Translations under genes and position numbers: made by a program | Source of the DNA: Cristatella mucedo | Lineage: Eukaryota; Bryozoa; Phylactolaemata; Cristatellidae | Assembly (NCBI GenBank): GCA_009760855.2 | Contig: WPIO01000057.1 | Location: 416,001-480,000 of the forward strand | Direction of reading: 5' to 3' | Length of the DNA stretch: 64,000 bases | The notes under the pieces: generated by a model | Database searches by the model: none | What the model was told of the DNA's origin: nothing | Seen by the model: only the letters and a program-made list of their open reading frames with translations | Shown here: in pieces, positions 1 to 10,936 of the stretch | How positions within the stretch are numbered: the stretch's first letter is position 1 | Layout: each line of letters begins with the position of its first letter

Positions 1-425
1 TATAGGACCCTCAGAGAACTAAATCTCTTTCTGCGCACTTTAAATTTGCTGCAAAGGAAGCACGATCGAATGGTTAGTGATAGCATGCTCAATGACAATA
101 AGCATAATATGTTTAGGAGTGACGTGCACAGGATCAGCAGGCAAATATGGTTAGTGGTAGCATGCACAGCCTCAGCACGCGTAAGCCCATAAAGGACGAA
201 TCGCATGGACCCACTAAGTGCTGTGATAAATATATTTACTTTTAGTTTCTTTTTAAATGTGGTCAAGTCAGGGGATGTGACGCAAGTCGGAGGAGCATTC
301 CAGGCTTTGGGGGCATGCGAACTAAAGGCAGGCTCTCCGAGCGATTAGAGGTTCATACGAGGTATGTGTAAGCGATTAGATTCCGAAAAGCGAGTGGTAC
401 GATGCCTCTGTCGCTTAGCGAGCCA
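1..425 (-). mobile_element. LINE-alpha 3' fragment, reverse orientation
   Basis: Read on the - strand, this matches the last part of the reverse-transcriptase (RT) ORF and the 3' UTR of the LINE whose best copy lies at 4940-7320. It shares the stem-loop region near 1-50 and the segment before the ORF stop near 200-420. The ORF is broken by indels. It is 5'-truncated and runs off the left edge. Confidence 0.8.
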
Positions 426-602
426 GTAGTGGGCCATCACTTTGACTCGCTAGGCTGATGCCGGCAATAAAACTGAATGCAGTAAGCCCTTTGATGATCC
501 GATGCCGTTCCTTAGGGTTGCTGCATGTGTAATGCTGGTGCAATACTCTCAGCAAGAGCACTATTTTCAATCGTAGGTAACATGGTAAACGAAAGAGTGT
601 CA

Positions 603-1110
603 CTTTGATCTCTTCCTTCATTCTTTGGCTCCAGCCTATCTCTCAGATGTACTCCCCCCACCAGGCCAAGCATCGTACCGCCCGCTTTTCGGAATCCAAC
701 AGTTACCAATACCTCGTACAAACCTCAAATCCTTTGGAAACCGTGCATTTAGTTCGTATGCTCCCAAAGCCTGAAACTCCCTCCCGACTTGCGTCATGAC
801 ATCCCCTGACCTGACCGCATTTAAAAAGAACTTAAAAACACACCTATTTAGGACAGCATTGAGTGGGTCCCTTTGATTCGTCTTTCATGTGCTTATGCTG
901 GCTGACACTGCACAGGCTGCCACTAACCGCATTTACTTGCTGACCCTGTGCATGTCACCCCTAACCATGTTATTCATATTGTTTATGAAGCATGATACTA
1001 CTCAGCATTCAATCGCGGTTCCCTTTGCTGCAAATGTAAAGCGCCTAGAAAGAGATTGAATTCTTTGAGGGCACTTTATTAAGTGCATTATTATTATATT
1101 ATTATTATTA
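603..1110 (+). mobile_element. LINE-alpha 3' fragment, forward orientation
   Basis: It carries the C-terminal RT segment (coding for a SLAPAYLSD-like stretch), then the 3' UTR, the GCGCCTAGAAAGAGATTGA stem-loop arm near 1040-1060, and an ATT-rich tail ending at about 1110. The ORF is degenerate. It faces away from the fragment at 1-425, so the two form an inverted pair. Confidence 0.8.
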
Positions 1111-1136
1111 TCGTCACACGTTGGTGCTAATAATGA

Positions 1137-1858
1137 CTATTTCATGGCTAGAAGTGGAATGTTTTGATAGACATCCCGTCCTGACTTCTGTAACTCACTG
1201 TTTGCTGGTCTACCGGCATGTGCAATCAGGCGCTCACAGCTGGTGCAAAACTCTGCACCTTGGCCTGTTTGTCGTGAGCATCGGAGTTGCCACATCACAT
1301 GACTTCTCGCCGACCTGCAATTGCTACCAGTCAAGCAACGAATCAACTTCAAGGTATTGTCGCTCACTTTTAGGTCACTTCATTTGGCCCCAGCCTACTT
1401 AACTGATCTTCTTCGTCACCAGGCTAAGTATCGTACTACCGGCCTTTCGGAATCAAACTGTTTACCAACCCCTCGTACAAACCTCAAATCATTTGGAGAT
1501 CGTACCTTATGTTCGTATGCTCCCAAAGCCTGGAACTCACTCCCGACTTCCGTCGCGACATCACTGACTTGACCACATTTAAAAAAAATTAAAAAACACG
1601 CCTATTTAGGACAGCATTTAGTTGGTTCCCGTGATTTGTTCTTCATGTGCTTATGCGTGCTGACACTATGCATGCTGCCACTCACCACACTTAAATTCTG
1701 ACCCTGTGCATATGACCCCTAACCATGTTATTCATGTTGTTCATCGAGCATGATATTACTTACCATTCAGTCGCGTTTCCCTTTGCAGCAAATGCAAAGC
1801 GCCTAGAAAGAGATTGAGTTCTCTGAGGGCGCTTTATCAAGTGCATTATTATTATTAT
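1137..1858 (+). mobile_element. LINE-alpha 3' fragment
   Basis: It has degenerate C-terminal RT coding sequence (Leu-Leu-Pro-Val-Lys-Gln-Arg near 1321, His-Leu-Ala-Pro-Ala-Tyr-Leu near 1379). The 3' UTR follows, with the stem-loop near 1795-1845 and the ATT tail at 1846-1858. The frame has stops and indels. It is a separate insertion from the one ending at 1110 because each has its own tail. Confidence 0.8.
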
Positions 1859-1988
1859 AATCAGGTAGCTGTGATTTGAGCAGACTAGAGCAGAGCTAAA
1901 TTGCTCAAGTTCCAGTGCTTCCGATCACACTGGTGCACGGACGTCTTCAATTGCGTTTATGCGTTTCTACTGCATACACTTCTTGCAG

Positions 1989-2171
1989 ATATTAGTGGGC
2001 ACATTTCCGGAACTCCATTTCTCAGAGGCCGCCCCGAATGATGCAGCTAAGAGGTTCAACGCAAAGCTCGACGGTCTGCCGGCCAGCATCGCAGCAAGGA
2101 ACCAAAAGTTGGTGCTGTTTTCTTACCCTTACATGAAGCCTTCGCTTGTACCTAGCAGCGTCGCTAAGTGA
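1989..2171 (+). CDS. LOX-1, terminal coding exon of an upstream lipoxygenase copy
   Basis: This is the last exon of an animal-type lipoxygenase whose other exons lie left of the window. The acceptor is ttcttgcag at 1980-1988. The 60 codons are collinear with the last exon of LOX-2 (35944-36126), including FPELHFSEA and the closing VPSSVAK before TGA. Family knowledge: this C-terminal segment returns to the catalytic core, and the terminal carboxylate is the last iron ligand. The oddity is a terminal Lys where almost all animal LOXs have Ile. It is slightly diverged from LOX-2, and the preceding intron is unrelated to LOX-2's over the visible part. That fits an older duplicate than LOX-2/LOX-3. 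Confidence 0.88.
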   Translation: MLVGTFPELHFSEAAPNDAAKRFNAKLDGLPASIAARNQKLVLFSYPYMKPSLVPSSVAK

Positions 2172-2302
2172 CTCCAGCAAATGTCATGATAAGCAGCTAG
2201 GTGTGAACTCATTGAGCTTTGCCCGCTGTCAGCAGTGTTCCTATTCGCTTTTTCTGGTATGGAACTGTCTGGAATTGTAATTCACTTAGCTCCGGTTACC
2301 AA

Positions 2303-2308
2303 AATAAA
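2303..2308 (+). promoter_or_regulatory. Candidate polyadenylation signal of LOX-1
   Basis: AATAAA lies 132 bp past the LOX-1 stop codon. LOX-2 has the same hexamer about 300 bp after its stop. Confidence 0.5.
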
Positions 2309-2309
2309 T

Positions 2310-3647
2310 CTTAGCCGCTTCAAGCACTATCAGCTTCTGCTCGCCACAAAGTACATGTCCTTATAAATTCTTCAAGTAGGACAGTAAGAAAAGATTAGTC
2401 CTGCTTTTGACAGCTGCTTCGGAGGTGCTCTTTCGATGTACCTCGTCATTTGGCATATAAGAACAGAAAAGCGATCGATTATAAACTTGCCTTACACATG
2501 ACCGTCAGCACGGAGCGGTGCTGAGTGAATAGAAGCTGTGTGTGATGATTTTTCTGCTTGATCAGCCAGCCAGTGTCCTTGGTTAAAGCCTTATAAATCT
2601 GGTTCATCCACATTAAAACGAATGCAAACCTTCCTGATTTCTTGAAAAGAATATATTTTTTCTTCAGCTTTCCCGCCATCTACTGTAACGCTCACAAAAC
2701 TGCTGCTTTGGACATGCATTCTTGTTAGATTTGGATATTTTTTAGAGGAGTTCGAAGCTAGAACAAGAGGTTAACGGATCGAACTCCTTTTTTTTAAATA
2801 GCAGCAGAAGATACTTAGTGGATATCAGAGCCCTCAATTGCCATTTGACCGGGTACCCATGGGCCACCATTGCTAAAGAACACCGGCTTGTGAGCACGTG
2901 CCCACCCATCACCCCGATGTTCTGTCGCCGGACCACCCATACCCATACCCATACCAAACCGATGCCCAACTCAAGCGTTTTCACTCCGTGCCAAAACTCC
3001 ACCTTTAAAGCCTCAAGCACTTTGCTGCAGACTCGAGTGTTTGAACTCTTAAAGGCACCCTTAAGTGAGATTTTGATAAGGCAAGCCAATATATAAGATC
3101 GATACACCACCCACGGCCAGCCAGTGCCCGCAGAGTGTGGGTAGGTATCGGGGTGGCTATGGCTACGGTCTAGCCAGTTGAGGGCTCCGGTGGCTATTAC
3201 TTAGCACGCAGTTGGTGATAAGCATATCCTGCAGCTGGATTCGAGCCGATGTCGCGAAATCCAGGCACTCTACTCCAGGGTTCGGACCCAGGGCTAGACA
3301 GTCGGACCCAATTAATTTGAAGCCAAGAGCATTCTAGAGGTCCGACTTACTGTAAATTCACGACAACATATGACAATTTGTATATCCCAAGCGGTGCAAT
3401 GCATCACACTCGATCAAAAAACTCTCCCAACGATTTAATGCCGTCATGTCATGCTGCCACATTCTGCAAATCTAACCACATATGTATCTCGTAAAGTCTG
3501 CAGATTGTGCACTCCTCGATAACTAGTGTCGTCTGGGAATGGCGAAATTGTAATACCCTTTGCATTGATGCTGTCCGAAGAAAATATCTTTGTCTTTAGA
3601 TCTCGCGCTCCATTGTCCATCAGAGCTTCCATCACTGGCGGATATTT
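2310..3647. other. Unassigned intergenic sequence
   Basis: I recognise no gene or element. Two overlapping opposite-strand ORFs of 92-122 codons at 2742-3110 show no family motif. A short CCCATA-type repeat sits at about 2936-2960. Confidence 0.5.
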
Positions 3648-3732
3648 ACGACACTACACTAGCCTACACCTTACTGTAACGACATTAGCCTACACTACAC
3701 TACACTAGCCTACACTACACTAGCCTACACCT
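3648..3732. repeat. Minisatellite of CACTACACTAGCCTA type
   Basis: ACACTAGCCTACAC-like units repeat imperfectly across about 85 bp, separated by one less regular stretch. Two CCTCACCCG-type units follow at 3771-3790. Confidence 0.7.
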
Positions 3733-4064
3733 GACGAGCTGGCTCCCCACGATGTGCGCTCACGGTCCGCCCTCACCCGCCCTCACCCGCTAACCCAATG
3801 GTTAACTACAGATATAAAACTAGCTAATACCACAAAGGTCTAGAATACACAAGATCAGAACTGACTCTCCACTGTCTTACGAGATACCAATATACCCTAG
3901 CGTAGGGCCAAGTAAACCTTCTATAGAAACATAATCGATTCATAGTTGTGCAATCTCAAAATGCTTACATCGACCATCAATCATTTTCCCACCACTTTCA
4001 TCTCAGCACCATACCTAGCGATCCTTCCGCCATCTACTAGATCACTTCTCTAGCTTATTTGTAA

Positions 4065-4215
4065 GTAAAACGGTTTGGCCCAGTGGTTAAGGTGCTCGCC
4101 CCGACCGAGGTCAATCTAAATTTGATGGTTGAGGTCGTGGGCTTGAGCTCGTGGCATAAGTGAAGCTCCTGAATAGAGGCAAATTTCTTTTAGGGTGCTA
4201 TACAAATGAGTTATA
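4065..4215 (+). mobile_element. SINE-2 copy (tRNA-like head, LINE-alpha-like tail)
   Basis: The head has an A-box-like stretch (TTGGCCCAGTGGTTAAGG at about 4073). A weaker B-box-like stretch follows near 4140. The tail, GCTCCTGAATAGAGG ... TTTTAGGGTGCTATACAAATG, imitates the LINE-alpha 3' stem-loop. An A/T-rich run follows. Confidence 0.65.
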
Positions 4216-4479
4216 TTTTATTTTTTTAATTATAAATACGACGAGAAAGTCCATTACCAAGTGTAACATATCCACTGGGCTTCTCTACCACAATTCCTTG
4301 TAGCACCAGTGTCCACATGCACCTACCACTAACGACCTTAATATCTGTTTAGGCGTTTGACAACAGGCTGCAAGAGAAGCCATAACAATTAGCTAATTAA
4401 AAGCTCAATAACCTACTTAGGCAAGCGTGAAAGCGCTCATCTACAGTGCTAAAAAAAAAGCTTGATAAAGCCTATACGA

Positions 4480-4800
4480 GACAGAGCAGTGAGTTGTAGA
4501 AATCGGTGAGCCGTGATGGCACACTGGGTTTGGCGGTTGCTTTCATGACCTCGGTCCCGAGGTCGTGAGTTCGATTCCTGTGGTGGGCGATCCTTTATCA
4601 CCACTGCAAGCGGTGTGATAGCCATAAAGGCTCCTCTGTCGCTATACAAAAGGGGGCTGTTTAAGCACCTAAAATTTATTTATTTAAGTCGAGACGGGAT
4701 GTCACGAATGCATGGACCAACTTAGACGAGGTATCCTTATTAGAACAAGCCCGAATTTTAGCAATTTTATGTAGCTGAAAGTAGGCAGATTTGACTGTGC
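4480..4800 (-). mobile_element. LINE-alpha RT fragment split by a SINE
   Basis: On the - strand, 4682-4795 matches the RT-coding segment seen at 5630-5745 (the equivalent of KLVHAFVTSRLDF). The few bases at 4484-4503 continue the same match, so the SINE-1 copy at 4505-4681 landed inside it. It is degenerate. Confidence 0.7.
4505..4681 (+). mobile_element. SINE-1 copy (tRNA-derived)
   Basis: The tRNA-like head has an A-box (GATGGCACACTGGGTTTGG, about 4514) and a canonical B-box, GTTCGATTCC, near 4570. The body and tail (CACTGCAAG ... GTCGCTATACAAA) are shared with 20541-20722. It interrupts a LINE-alpha fragment. The flanks GAAATCG and TAAGTCG may be a decayed target-site duplication. Confidence 0.8.
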
Positions 4801-4939
4801 AACGACGCAAGGACTGGGGTGCTTTCTCGTTTTAACTAGTAGGGATGGAAAGTGGTTATGACGGTTACGACGAATAAGTTGAACTGCCGAGTGGATAAGA
4901 ATAGTTTACTTTAATTGGGTTATACTTCCGTAATTAACC

Positions 4940-7320
4940 CAATAAAGAATAATAATATTCCACTTGATAAAGCGCCCTCAGAGAACTTAATCTCTTTCTA
5001 GGCGCTTTACATTTGCTGCAAAGTGATACGCAATAGAATAGTAAGTAAAATCATGCTTGAAAAACAAACAAAATGAATAACATGGTTAGGGGTTACATGC
5101 ACAGGGTCAGCATGCAAATGTGGTTAGTGGCAGCATGAACAGTGTCAGCACGCATAAGCACATCGAGGACGAATCACAAGGACCCACTAAATGCTGTCCT
5201 AAATAGGTATGTTTTTAAGTTCCTTTTAAATGTGGTCAGGTCAGGGGATGTTCTGATGCAGGTCGGGAGGGAGTTCCAGGCTGTGGGAGCATACGAGCTA
5301 AATGCACGGTCTCCAAAGGATTTAAGGTTTGTACGAGGTATTTCTAGACTGTTGGATTCCGAAAAGCGAGTGGTACGATGCTTTGCCTGATGGGGTAGTA
5401 TCTCTGAAAGATAGGCTGGAGCCATAGAATGAAGAGACCTAAAAGTGAGCGACAAAACCTTGAAGTCAATCCGTTGCTTGACTGGTAACCAGTGCAGGTC
5501 GGCGAGAAGTGGAGTAATGTGGCAACTGCGACGCTCACGACAGACAAGCCTAGCTGCAGAGTTTTGCACCAGCTGCAATCGCCTGATCGCACATGCTGGT
5601 AGGCCAGTAAGCAGTGAGTTGCAGAAGTCGAGACGAGATGTCACGAATGCATGGACCAACTTGGACGTGGTATCCTTATCTAAACAAGCCCTAATTTTAG
5701 CAATGTTATGAAGCTGAAAATAGGCTGATTTGACTGTGGAGCTGATGTGGTCGTCTAACGAGAGGTCGCTTTGGAATATGACACCTAGATTTCGAGCTGA
5801 TGCAACTGGAGATATGCTGGCAGAGCCAATTTTGAAAGTCAGCCTTTCCAATTTCTGAATAACACTAGGTTTGCCCATAACTAGTAAGTTAGTTTTATCA
5901 TCGTTTAGTTTTAGAAAATTTGCTGCCATCCATGATCGGATGTCATCAATGCATGCAGCAAGTGAGTTGAGAGAATTTGAGGTGCTCGAAGGCTGGGAGG
6001 GATCAAAGCAAATGTACAACTGAGTGTCATCCGCATAGAAGTGAAAGCCTAGATTGTGCTTGGCAATCACATCAGCGAGAGGGAGAGTATAAACGGTGAA
6101 AAGGACCGGACCTAGCACAGAGCCCTGAGGTACTCCATATTTTAGAGGTACTTCAGATGATCTTTGTCCATTCACGTCAACACTCTGGAGTCTCCCACTG
6201 AGATAGAACCTGAATAACTGCAGAGCAGTGCCAGTGATGCCCAGGCGAGATGAGAGGCGCTCTAGAAGTACTTTGTGATCGATGGTATCAAAAGCTGCCG
6301 AAAGATCGAGCAAAACAAGCAGAGACACTCTACCCATGTCTGCATTCCTAAGTAGGTCGTTGTATACCCGAAGCAATGCTGACTCTGTGGAGTGATTAGC
6401 TCTAAAGCCAGACTGGAACTTACTAGCAAGGTGTGAGGTTTCGATATACGAGTTCAGCTGGTCTGCCGCGACCCGTTCCAGTGTCTTTGATAGGAATGGT
6501 AGAAGGGAGACTGGGCGGTAGTTGCTTAAGTTCTCTTGGTCTAGTGTAGCTTTCTTGAGAAGTGGCCTGACTACAGCTTTTTTGAAAGGTGCTGGGACCT
6601 GACCTGAGGCTAATGACATATTAATGATTTTGGTTATGCATGGCAGCAGCAGATCAATGCAACGTAGGAGCAGGACAGTGGGAATAGGGTCCAGTGGACT
6701 TGTTGTCTTCTTTGATTGAGATACGAGCTTTAGGACTATGTCACTGGTGACCTGTTTAAATGCAGACATTGAGGCGCAGCCAGGAACCGAGGAACAGCAT
6801 TCTAGTGGGAAGGTTGTCATCGCAGGGATGGATTCCCTGATTTTGTCTATCTTCTGCACAAAGAATCGAGAGAAGCGATCGGCTAGATCATCACAAGGAT
6901 CATCAGGTAAGGAGCTAACCTGGGAACGGTTGAGGAGATGGTTTATTGTCGACATCAGCATTTGTGGATTGTGCATCTGTGATTCAACAATGTTTCTATA
7001 GAAGCTAGACGTAGCCTTTGCTAGGACCGATTGGTACGACCTACAGTAGTCTTCATATGCCTGTCGATGGACAGTTAGTCCGGATCTTTTGTATGCCTTT
7101 TCAAGCTTTCGTTTAGTAGACTTGGCTAGTTTAATGTCTGTGGTAAACCATAGGCCGTCTGGGCGGGGGCGCACAGTGCGCTTTGTCAAAGGTGCAAACT
7201 CGTCGAGCGTGTCAGCTAGTGTCGTGTTGTAGCAATCTATTCACTCCTTCATGGCCGTGTACACTGTGGTTCAGCTTAGTAGCTCGCCAAGCTCACCTTG
7301 GTAAGCAAACTCTCTGTACC
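4940..7320 (-). mobile_element. LINE-alpha, best-preserved copy (5'-truncated non-LTR retrotransposon)
   Basis: It is a CR1/L2-type LINE reading right to left. The 3' tail, with ATT/TAATA repeats, lies near 4940-4955. Next to it (4970-5020) is the 3' stem-loop, with arms AAAGCGCC and GGGCGCTTT. The RT ORF fills 5174-7189. Upstream ORF sequence continues to about 7240, where an in-frame TGA (7241-7243) interrupts it. Homology ends near 7320 against the 3' end of an older LINE, so the endonuclease domain is missing. Confidence 0.9.
5174..7189 (-). CDS. Reverse transcriptase of LINE-alpha (671 codons, N-terminally truncated)
   Basis: This non-LTR RT copies element RNA onto nicked target DNA. 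In residue order: a linker region (1-160), RT fingers with NYRPVSLLPFLSKTLE (about 223-239), palm motif DLSAAFDTIDH (295-305), GVPQGSVLGP (352-361), catalytic YADD (385-388), then the C-terminal domain typical of CR1/L2 elements (SLTFRSLHSMAPAYL, then AWNSLP). No frame break occurs over the 671 codons, so this insertion is probably young. The first codon here is TTG, so it is not the natural start. The frame continues upstream as TLADTLDEFAPL until the TGA at 7241-7243. The N-terminal endonuclease is absent, so the copy cannot be autonomous. Confidence 0.92.
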   Translation of the reverse strand: MTKRTVRPRPDGLWFTTDIKLAKSTKRKLEKAYKRSGLTVHRQAYEDYCRSYQSVLAKATSSFYRNIVESQMHNPQMLMSTINHLLNRSQVSSLPDDPCDDLADRFSRFFVQKIDKIRESIPAMTTFPLECCSSVPGCASMSAFKQVTSDIVLKLVSQSKKTTSPLDPIPTVLLLRCIDLLLPCITKIINMSLASGQVPAPFKKAVVRPLLKKATLDQENLSNYRPVSLLPFLSKTLERVAADQLNSYIETSHLASKFQSGFRANHSTESALLRVYNDLLRNADMGRVSLLVLLDLSAAFDTIDHKVLLERLSSRLGITGTALQLFRFYLSGRLQSVDVNGQRSSEVPLKYGVPQGSVLGPVLFTVYTLPLADVIAKHNLGFHFYADDTQLYICFDPSQPSSTSNSLNSLAACIDDIRSWMAANFLKLNDDKTNLLVMGKPSVIQKLERLTFKIGSASISPVASARNLGVIFQSDLSLDDHISSTVKSAYFQLHNIAKIRACLDKDTTSKLVHAFVTSRLDFCNSLLTGLPACAIRRLQLVQNSAARLVCRERRSCHITPLLADLHWLPVKQRIDFKVLSLTFRSLHSMAPAYLSEILPHQAKHRTTRFSESNSLEIPRTNLKSFGDRAFSSYAPTAWNSLPTCIRTSPDLTTFKRNLKTYLFRTAFSGSL

Positions 7321-7329
7321 AAAATAAGA

Positions 7330-7876
7330 ACAATAATGATAATAATCCTTCAGTGTAGCCCTTCGGAGAACCGAATCTCTTTCTGGGAACTTTGCAGATG
7401 CTGTATAGAAAGCACTACCAAATCATTGGTGGTATCATCCGAAAGAAGCAGGCACTGTGTAAGTAGGCACATGCACAGGAAGGACGAATCACAAAGACTT
7501 ACCCAATGATGTGATAAATAGGTGCGATTTAGGCTTTTTTTTAATATCTTCATGTCATGAGGCATTGTGACATGCGTAGGTAGTGAGTTACAGGCTTTCT
7601 GAGCATTCTAACTAGAGGCGTGGTCTTCGAAGATTTGAGGTGCCTACGAAAATTAGCTAACGACTCTAGCCAGAAAAGTGGGTTATACGATTCTTGACCT
7701 GGTGGCGAACTATTTATAATAGGCAAGCTGGATCTAGAGAATGAAGGGACCTAAAAGTGAGAGAATCTTAAAGTCGATATGCTGCATGATTGAGTGGCAG
7801 TGTTATTCAATGAGAAGTGGTTTGATGCGGCAACTGCGACGCTCACGACAGACAAGCCTTGCTGCAGAGTTTCGCT
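7330..7876 (-). mobile_element. Older LINE-alpha-related fragment
   Basis: The 3' tail lies at 7335-7350, followed by a diverged 3' UTR (GGGAACTTTGCAGATGCTGTAT at about 7385) and degenerate C-terminal RT sequence up to 7876 (SAARLVCRERRSC on the - strand). It abuts the 5' end of the younger copy on the left and the LINE-beta tail on the right. Confidence 0.7.
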
Positions 7877-10310
7877 TCAAATGTAATGTAAGGCATCTCC
7901 ATCTGTAACTCCACAAAGTGACAAAGGCCATGTGGGCGTTACGCAGGAGAGTTTTGCATAGCGCACTCACAGCCTGAGCGGCTTTCAGGACATATTCGGC
8001 AGCCAACAGACTTCATTTCACCTAACAAAAAGAAATGTGGGAAGCATAGCAGAGTCAGGAGAGTAGTTGAGGTAGTGAGTAACATGGAAGTAGCAGCTTG
8101 AGACAGCTGGAAAGGATACGCCATAGGCGGCAGCAAGAGAGTAGTTTTCGTTGCTAAGGAATTGTGGAAGCGAGTTCCACAGTCTAGGACCTACACAGCT
8201 AAAGAAGCTGTCGCCGACGGTCTTTAAGCTAAGGAACGGAACAGCTAATTTATTGTCCATACAGAAACTGAGCGCACGAGGAGGCTGAAACTGGTGCAAC
8301 AGTTCAGCTAGGTATGGAGGAGCCAAGCCGTGGCTGGCCTTGCGGGTCAACGTACGAACTTTGCTCTGTATCCGTTGATCAACCATCATAGCTTTTCTTT
8401 AGCAAAGGAGACGCGTCGTCAAACCTTTCAGAATTGAAAACTAGCCCTGCAGCCATATTCATTGCCATTTGCAGTGGCCTATTTTCTTTTTTTGGTAGCC
8501 CAGCCAAAGGGAGTTACAATAATCAACCCGAGACAAAGCTATGTAGCTAGCAAACTGTTTTTGCAAGCTATCGTGGAAGGTAGCTTCTTATATTAGATAG
8601 GGGCCGACGTGATGGCTAGCTGTAGAAGTAGTCTTCTGAATGAATCTTTTAAAATTTAGGCAGCTTTCGAAAAGGACATTTAGTTTTGAACACGTGGTGA
8701 TGGTCGCACAAAACCATCACCTATCAGAAGAGCACAACCTTCTAATTCAGCCATACGTGCAGAGTGTCATATGAGCAGCAGTTCAGTTCAGTTATAATTT
8801 AGTTTCAAAACATTTGCCGACATCCATGATTGAATGTCGGCAAGGCAAGCAGTCAGTTTATCAGTTTCTGAGGAAGACTTCAACGGTTTGAATGACGAAT
8901 GACAAATACAGCTGAGTAAAAATGATACGTCTGCATAAAAGTGATATCCTATTCCGTGGACTGTAATCACTTTCCTAGAGGTTGAGTTAAATGGAAAACA
9001 GCTAGAGACCGAGGACGGATCCTTGAGGGACTCCACAGGTCACCGGTCTCGTGGGTGAGACTTAACAACCACACGACACGGATTGAACACAATCAGAAAA
9101 GTACTATTTAAATCACGCCAGTGCCTCGTCTGCCATAACGATTGATGCTCTCAATCGTTCAAGTAGGACATCGTGATCAATGGTGTCGAAAGCAGCTGAT
9201 AGATCTAGCAGAGCTAGAGCGGTGACATTCTCGTCATTGTTGCCACATAGAATGTCATTGTTAACACGGCGGAGAGCAGTTTCAGTGGAGTTCTGTATCT
9301 TGAATCCCGATTGAAATGTATCTGGCATTTCATTCTTGTCAATATGTATTGCTAGCTGTTAATCGACAATTTATTCAAGTGTCTTTGACAAAAAAGGAAG
9401 AAGGGAAACTAAGCGACAGTTTGAAAGGACCTGTGAGTCTAATCCAGGCTCTTGGACAAAAAAGGAAGAAGGGAAACTGGGTGGTAGTTTGCAAGGACCT
9501 GAGTATCTAATCCAGATTTTTTTAAGAATCGGTCAAATGATTGCCAATTTGAAGGACTTCGGTAAGACCTTAAAATCTCGGTAATGGCACCACTAATTTC
9601 GTCTGCCAGTGAAGAATACAGAGATGATGGCAAAGGGTCTTCCAGAGTCTCTTCCGGAGCTCTTTTTACTAGACCTTATTAATTGTGCGCCACATCGCAC
9701 GCAAAACCATCGGAAAATCTTTTACGGAAGACCACAGGTTGCGATTCCACAATTTCTTTACTTGGAAGGGGCTTTATGGAGGTACGATTGTGCACATTTC
9801 TCTCGGTAAAGAAGGTTGAAAATTTTTCGGCTGACCCCTTCATATCTGGGGAGTCAGACCTCTAAGCATTAGCCAGAAATTTGTTTACCGTTTTATAAAG
9901 CTGTTATGGGTCAAACTGACAGGACTGCAGTTTTCGAGTGAAAAAAAGCCGTGGCCTTTTTAAGCTTCCGGGTGAAAACTCGAAGGATGTCTTTAAAATT
10001 GACTAGATTTGTATCAGACCCCGATTTCTTATAACGGCGTTCAAACCTGCCTGAACACTGCACATATTTTGAAGTAGTTTTTTATAAATTGAAAGGACTC
10101 TCCACGACTCTTTACACGTATAGACTGAACGGGAGCATATTTGTCAAGAGCACTCCTAAGTGTCATGTTCAATGCATCAGTAAGGGTATCGAAGCTGTCG
10201 GTCGAGTTCAGGTGCAGATCAAGAAGACCTGCATCACTTACAGATTTGTATATCGGGTAAGTCGATGCACACATTCAGGTAAAGCTAGAGTTTGTGACGG
10301 TGCACGCTGG
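7877..10310 (-). mobile_element. LINE-beta, long degenerate copy
   Basis: This second CR1/L2-type LINE has an (ACATT)n-like tail at 7877-7892. On the - strand, going from its 3' to its 5' end, the recognisable pieces are the RT C-terminus (8018-8389), the stretch after the catalytic box (8788-9036), DLSAAFDTIDHDVLLERL (9113-9328), NYHPVSLLPFLSK (9439-9633), and the linker with ALDKYAPV (10041-10274). Stops and frameshifts separate the pieces, so it is not functional. Confidence 0.85.
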
Positions 10311-10319
10311 GAGTGCTGA

Positions 10320-10483
10320 ACTGAACGCTTGAAACGAGTAGAAAAGTGCTACATGTCGGACATGCTGGCTTACGCTAAAGGTTCGATTAATGTCACGATG
10401 GCTATTTTGTGCTTGTTCGAATGCTTTTTGGGAGCACGTTAATGTCGCAACCTTCTTTGTGACTGCTACTATACTGTCTATGC

Positions 10484-10486
<3 letters not shown>
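10320..10486. other. Unassigned spacer
   Basis: I see nothing recognisable between the LINE-beta 5' end and the AC microsatellite. Confidence 0.4.

Positions 10487-10575
<89 letters not shown>
10487..10575. repeat. (AC)n followed by (TA)n microsatellite
   Basis: About 60 bp of AC repeat with one interruption runs directly into about 28 bp of TA repeat. Confidence 0.95.
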
Positions 10576-10577
<2 letters not shown>

Positions 10578-10649
10578 GTTGTCTCTGCAATAATTTACTG
10601 ATCTTATAGTGATCGGGCTGCTTTTATCATTACGGGCTTTACTCCCTCT

Positions 10650-10915
10650 AGTTTCTGAGCTACGGATCGTGTGAATGTTGCCAGCCCTCCAGGCTTACCC
10701 GCTGTAGATCCATGTAGCGGCAATGTGCAATGCTCTGATGTACGTAGCTATGTGCTCTCTAAAGATGTTTTATTCCGCGATTCCGCCTACTTACTCGCCC
10801 TGACCAACGTCCGGCCGAGGGCATGGCCTCGTACCCGGGGCCTATATGAAGTACTAGAGTAGAGATTGAGTTCTCTTGTGGCGCTAAGCGAATGAATAAT
10901 ATTTATTCACTTATA
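10650..10915 (+). mobile_element. Probable decayed LINE-alpha 3' end
   Basis: AGAGATTGAGTTCTCTTGTGG followed by GCGCTAAGC at 10860-10890 resembles the LINE-alpha 3' stem-loop, and an AATAATATT tail follows. Upstream similarity is weak. Confidence 0.4.
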
Positions 10916-10936
10916 TTCTACGATGATGTATCGGAA

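Noticed and set aside
2742-3110. 122-codon ORF on the - strand and 92-codon ORF on the + strand
   Set aside because: They overlap, contain a short tandem repeat and show no recognisable domain.
5142-5711. Opposite-strand ORFs over the LINE-alpha RT
   Set aside because: They are shadows of the RT frame; the same shadows recur at other LINE-alpha copies.
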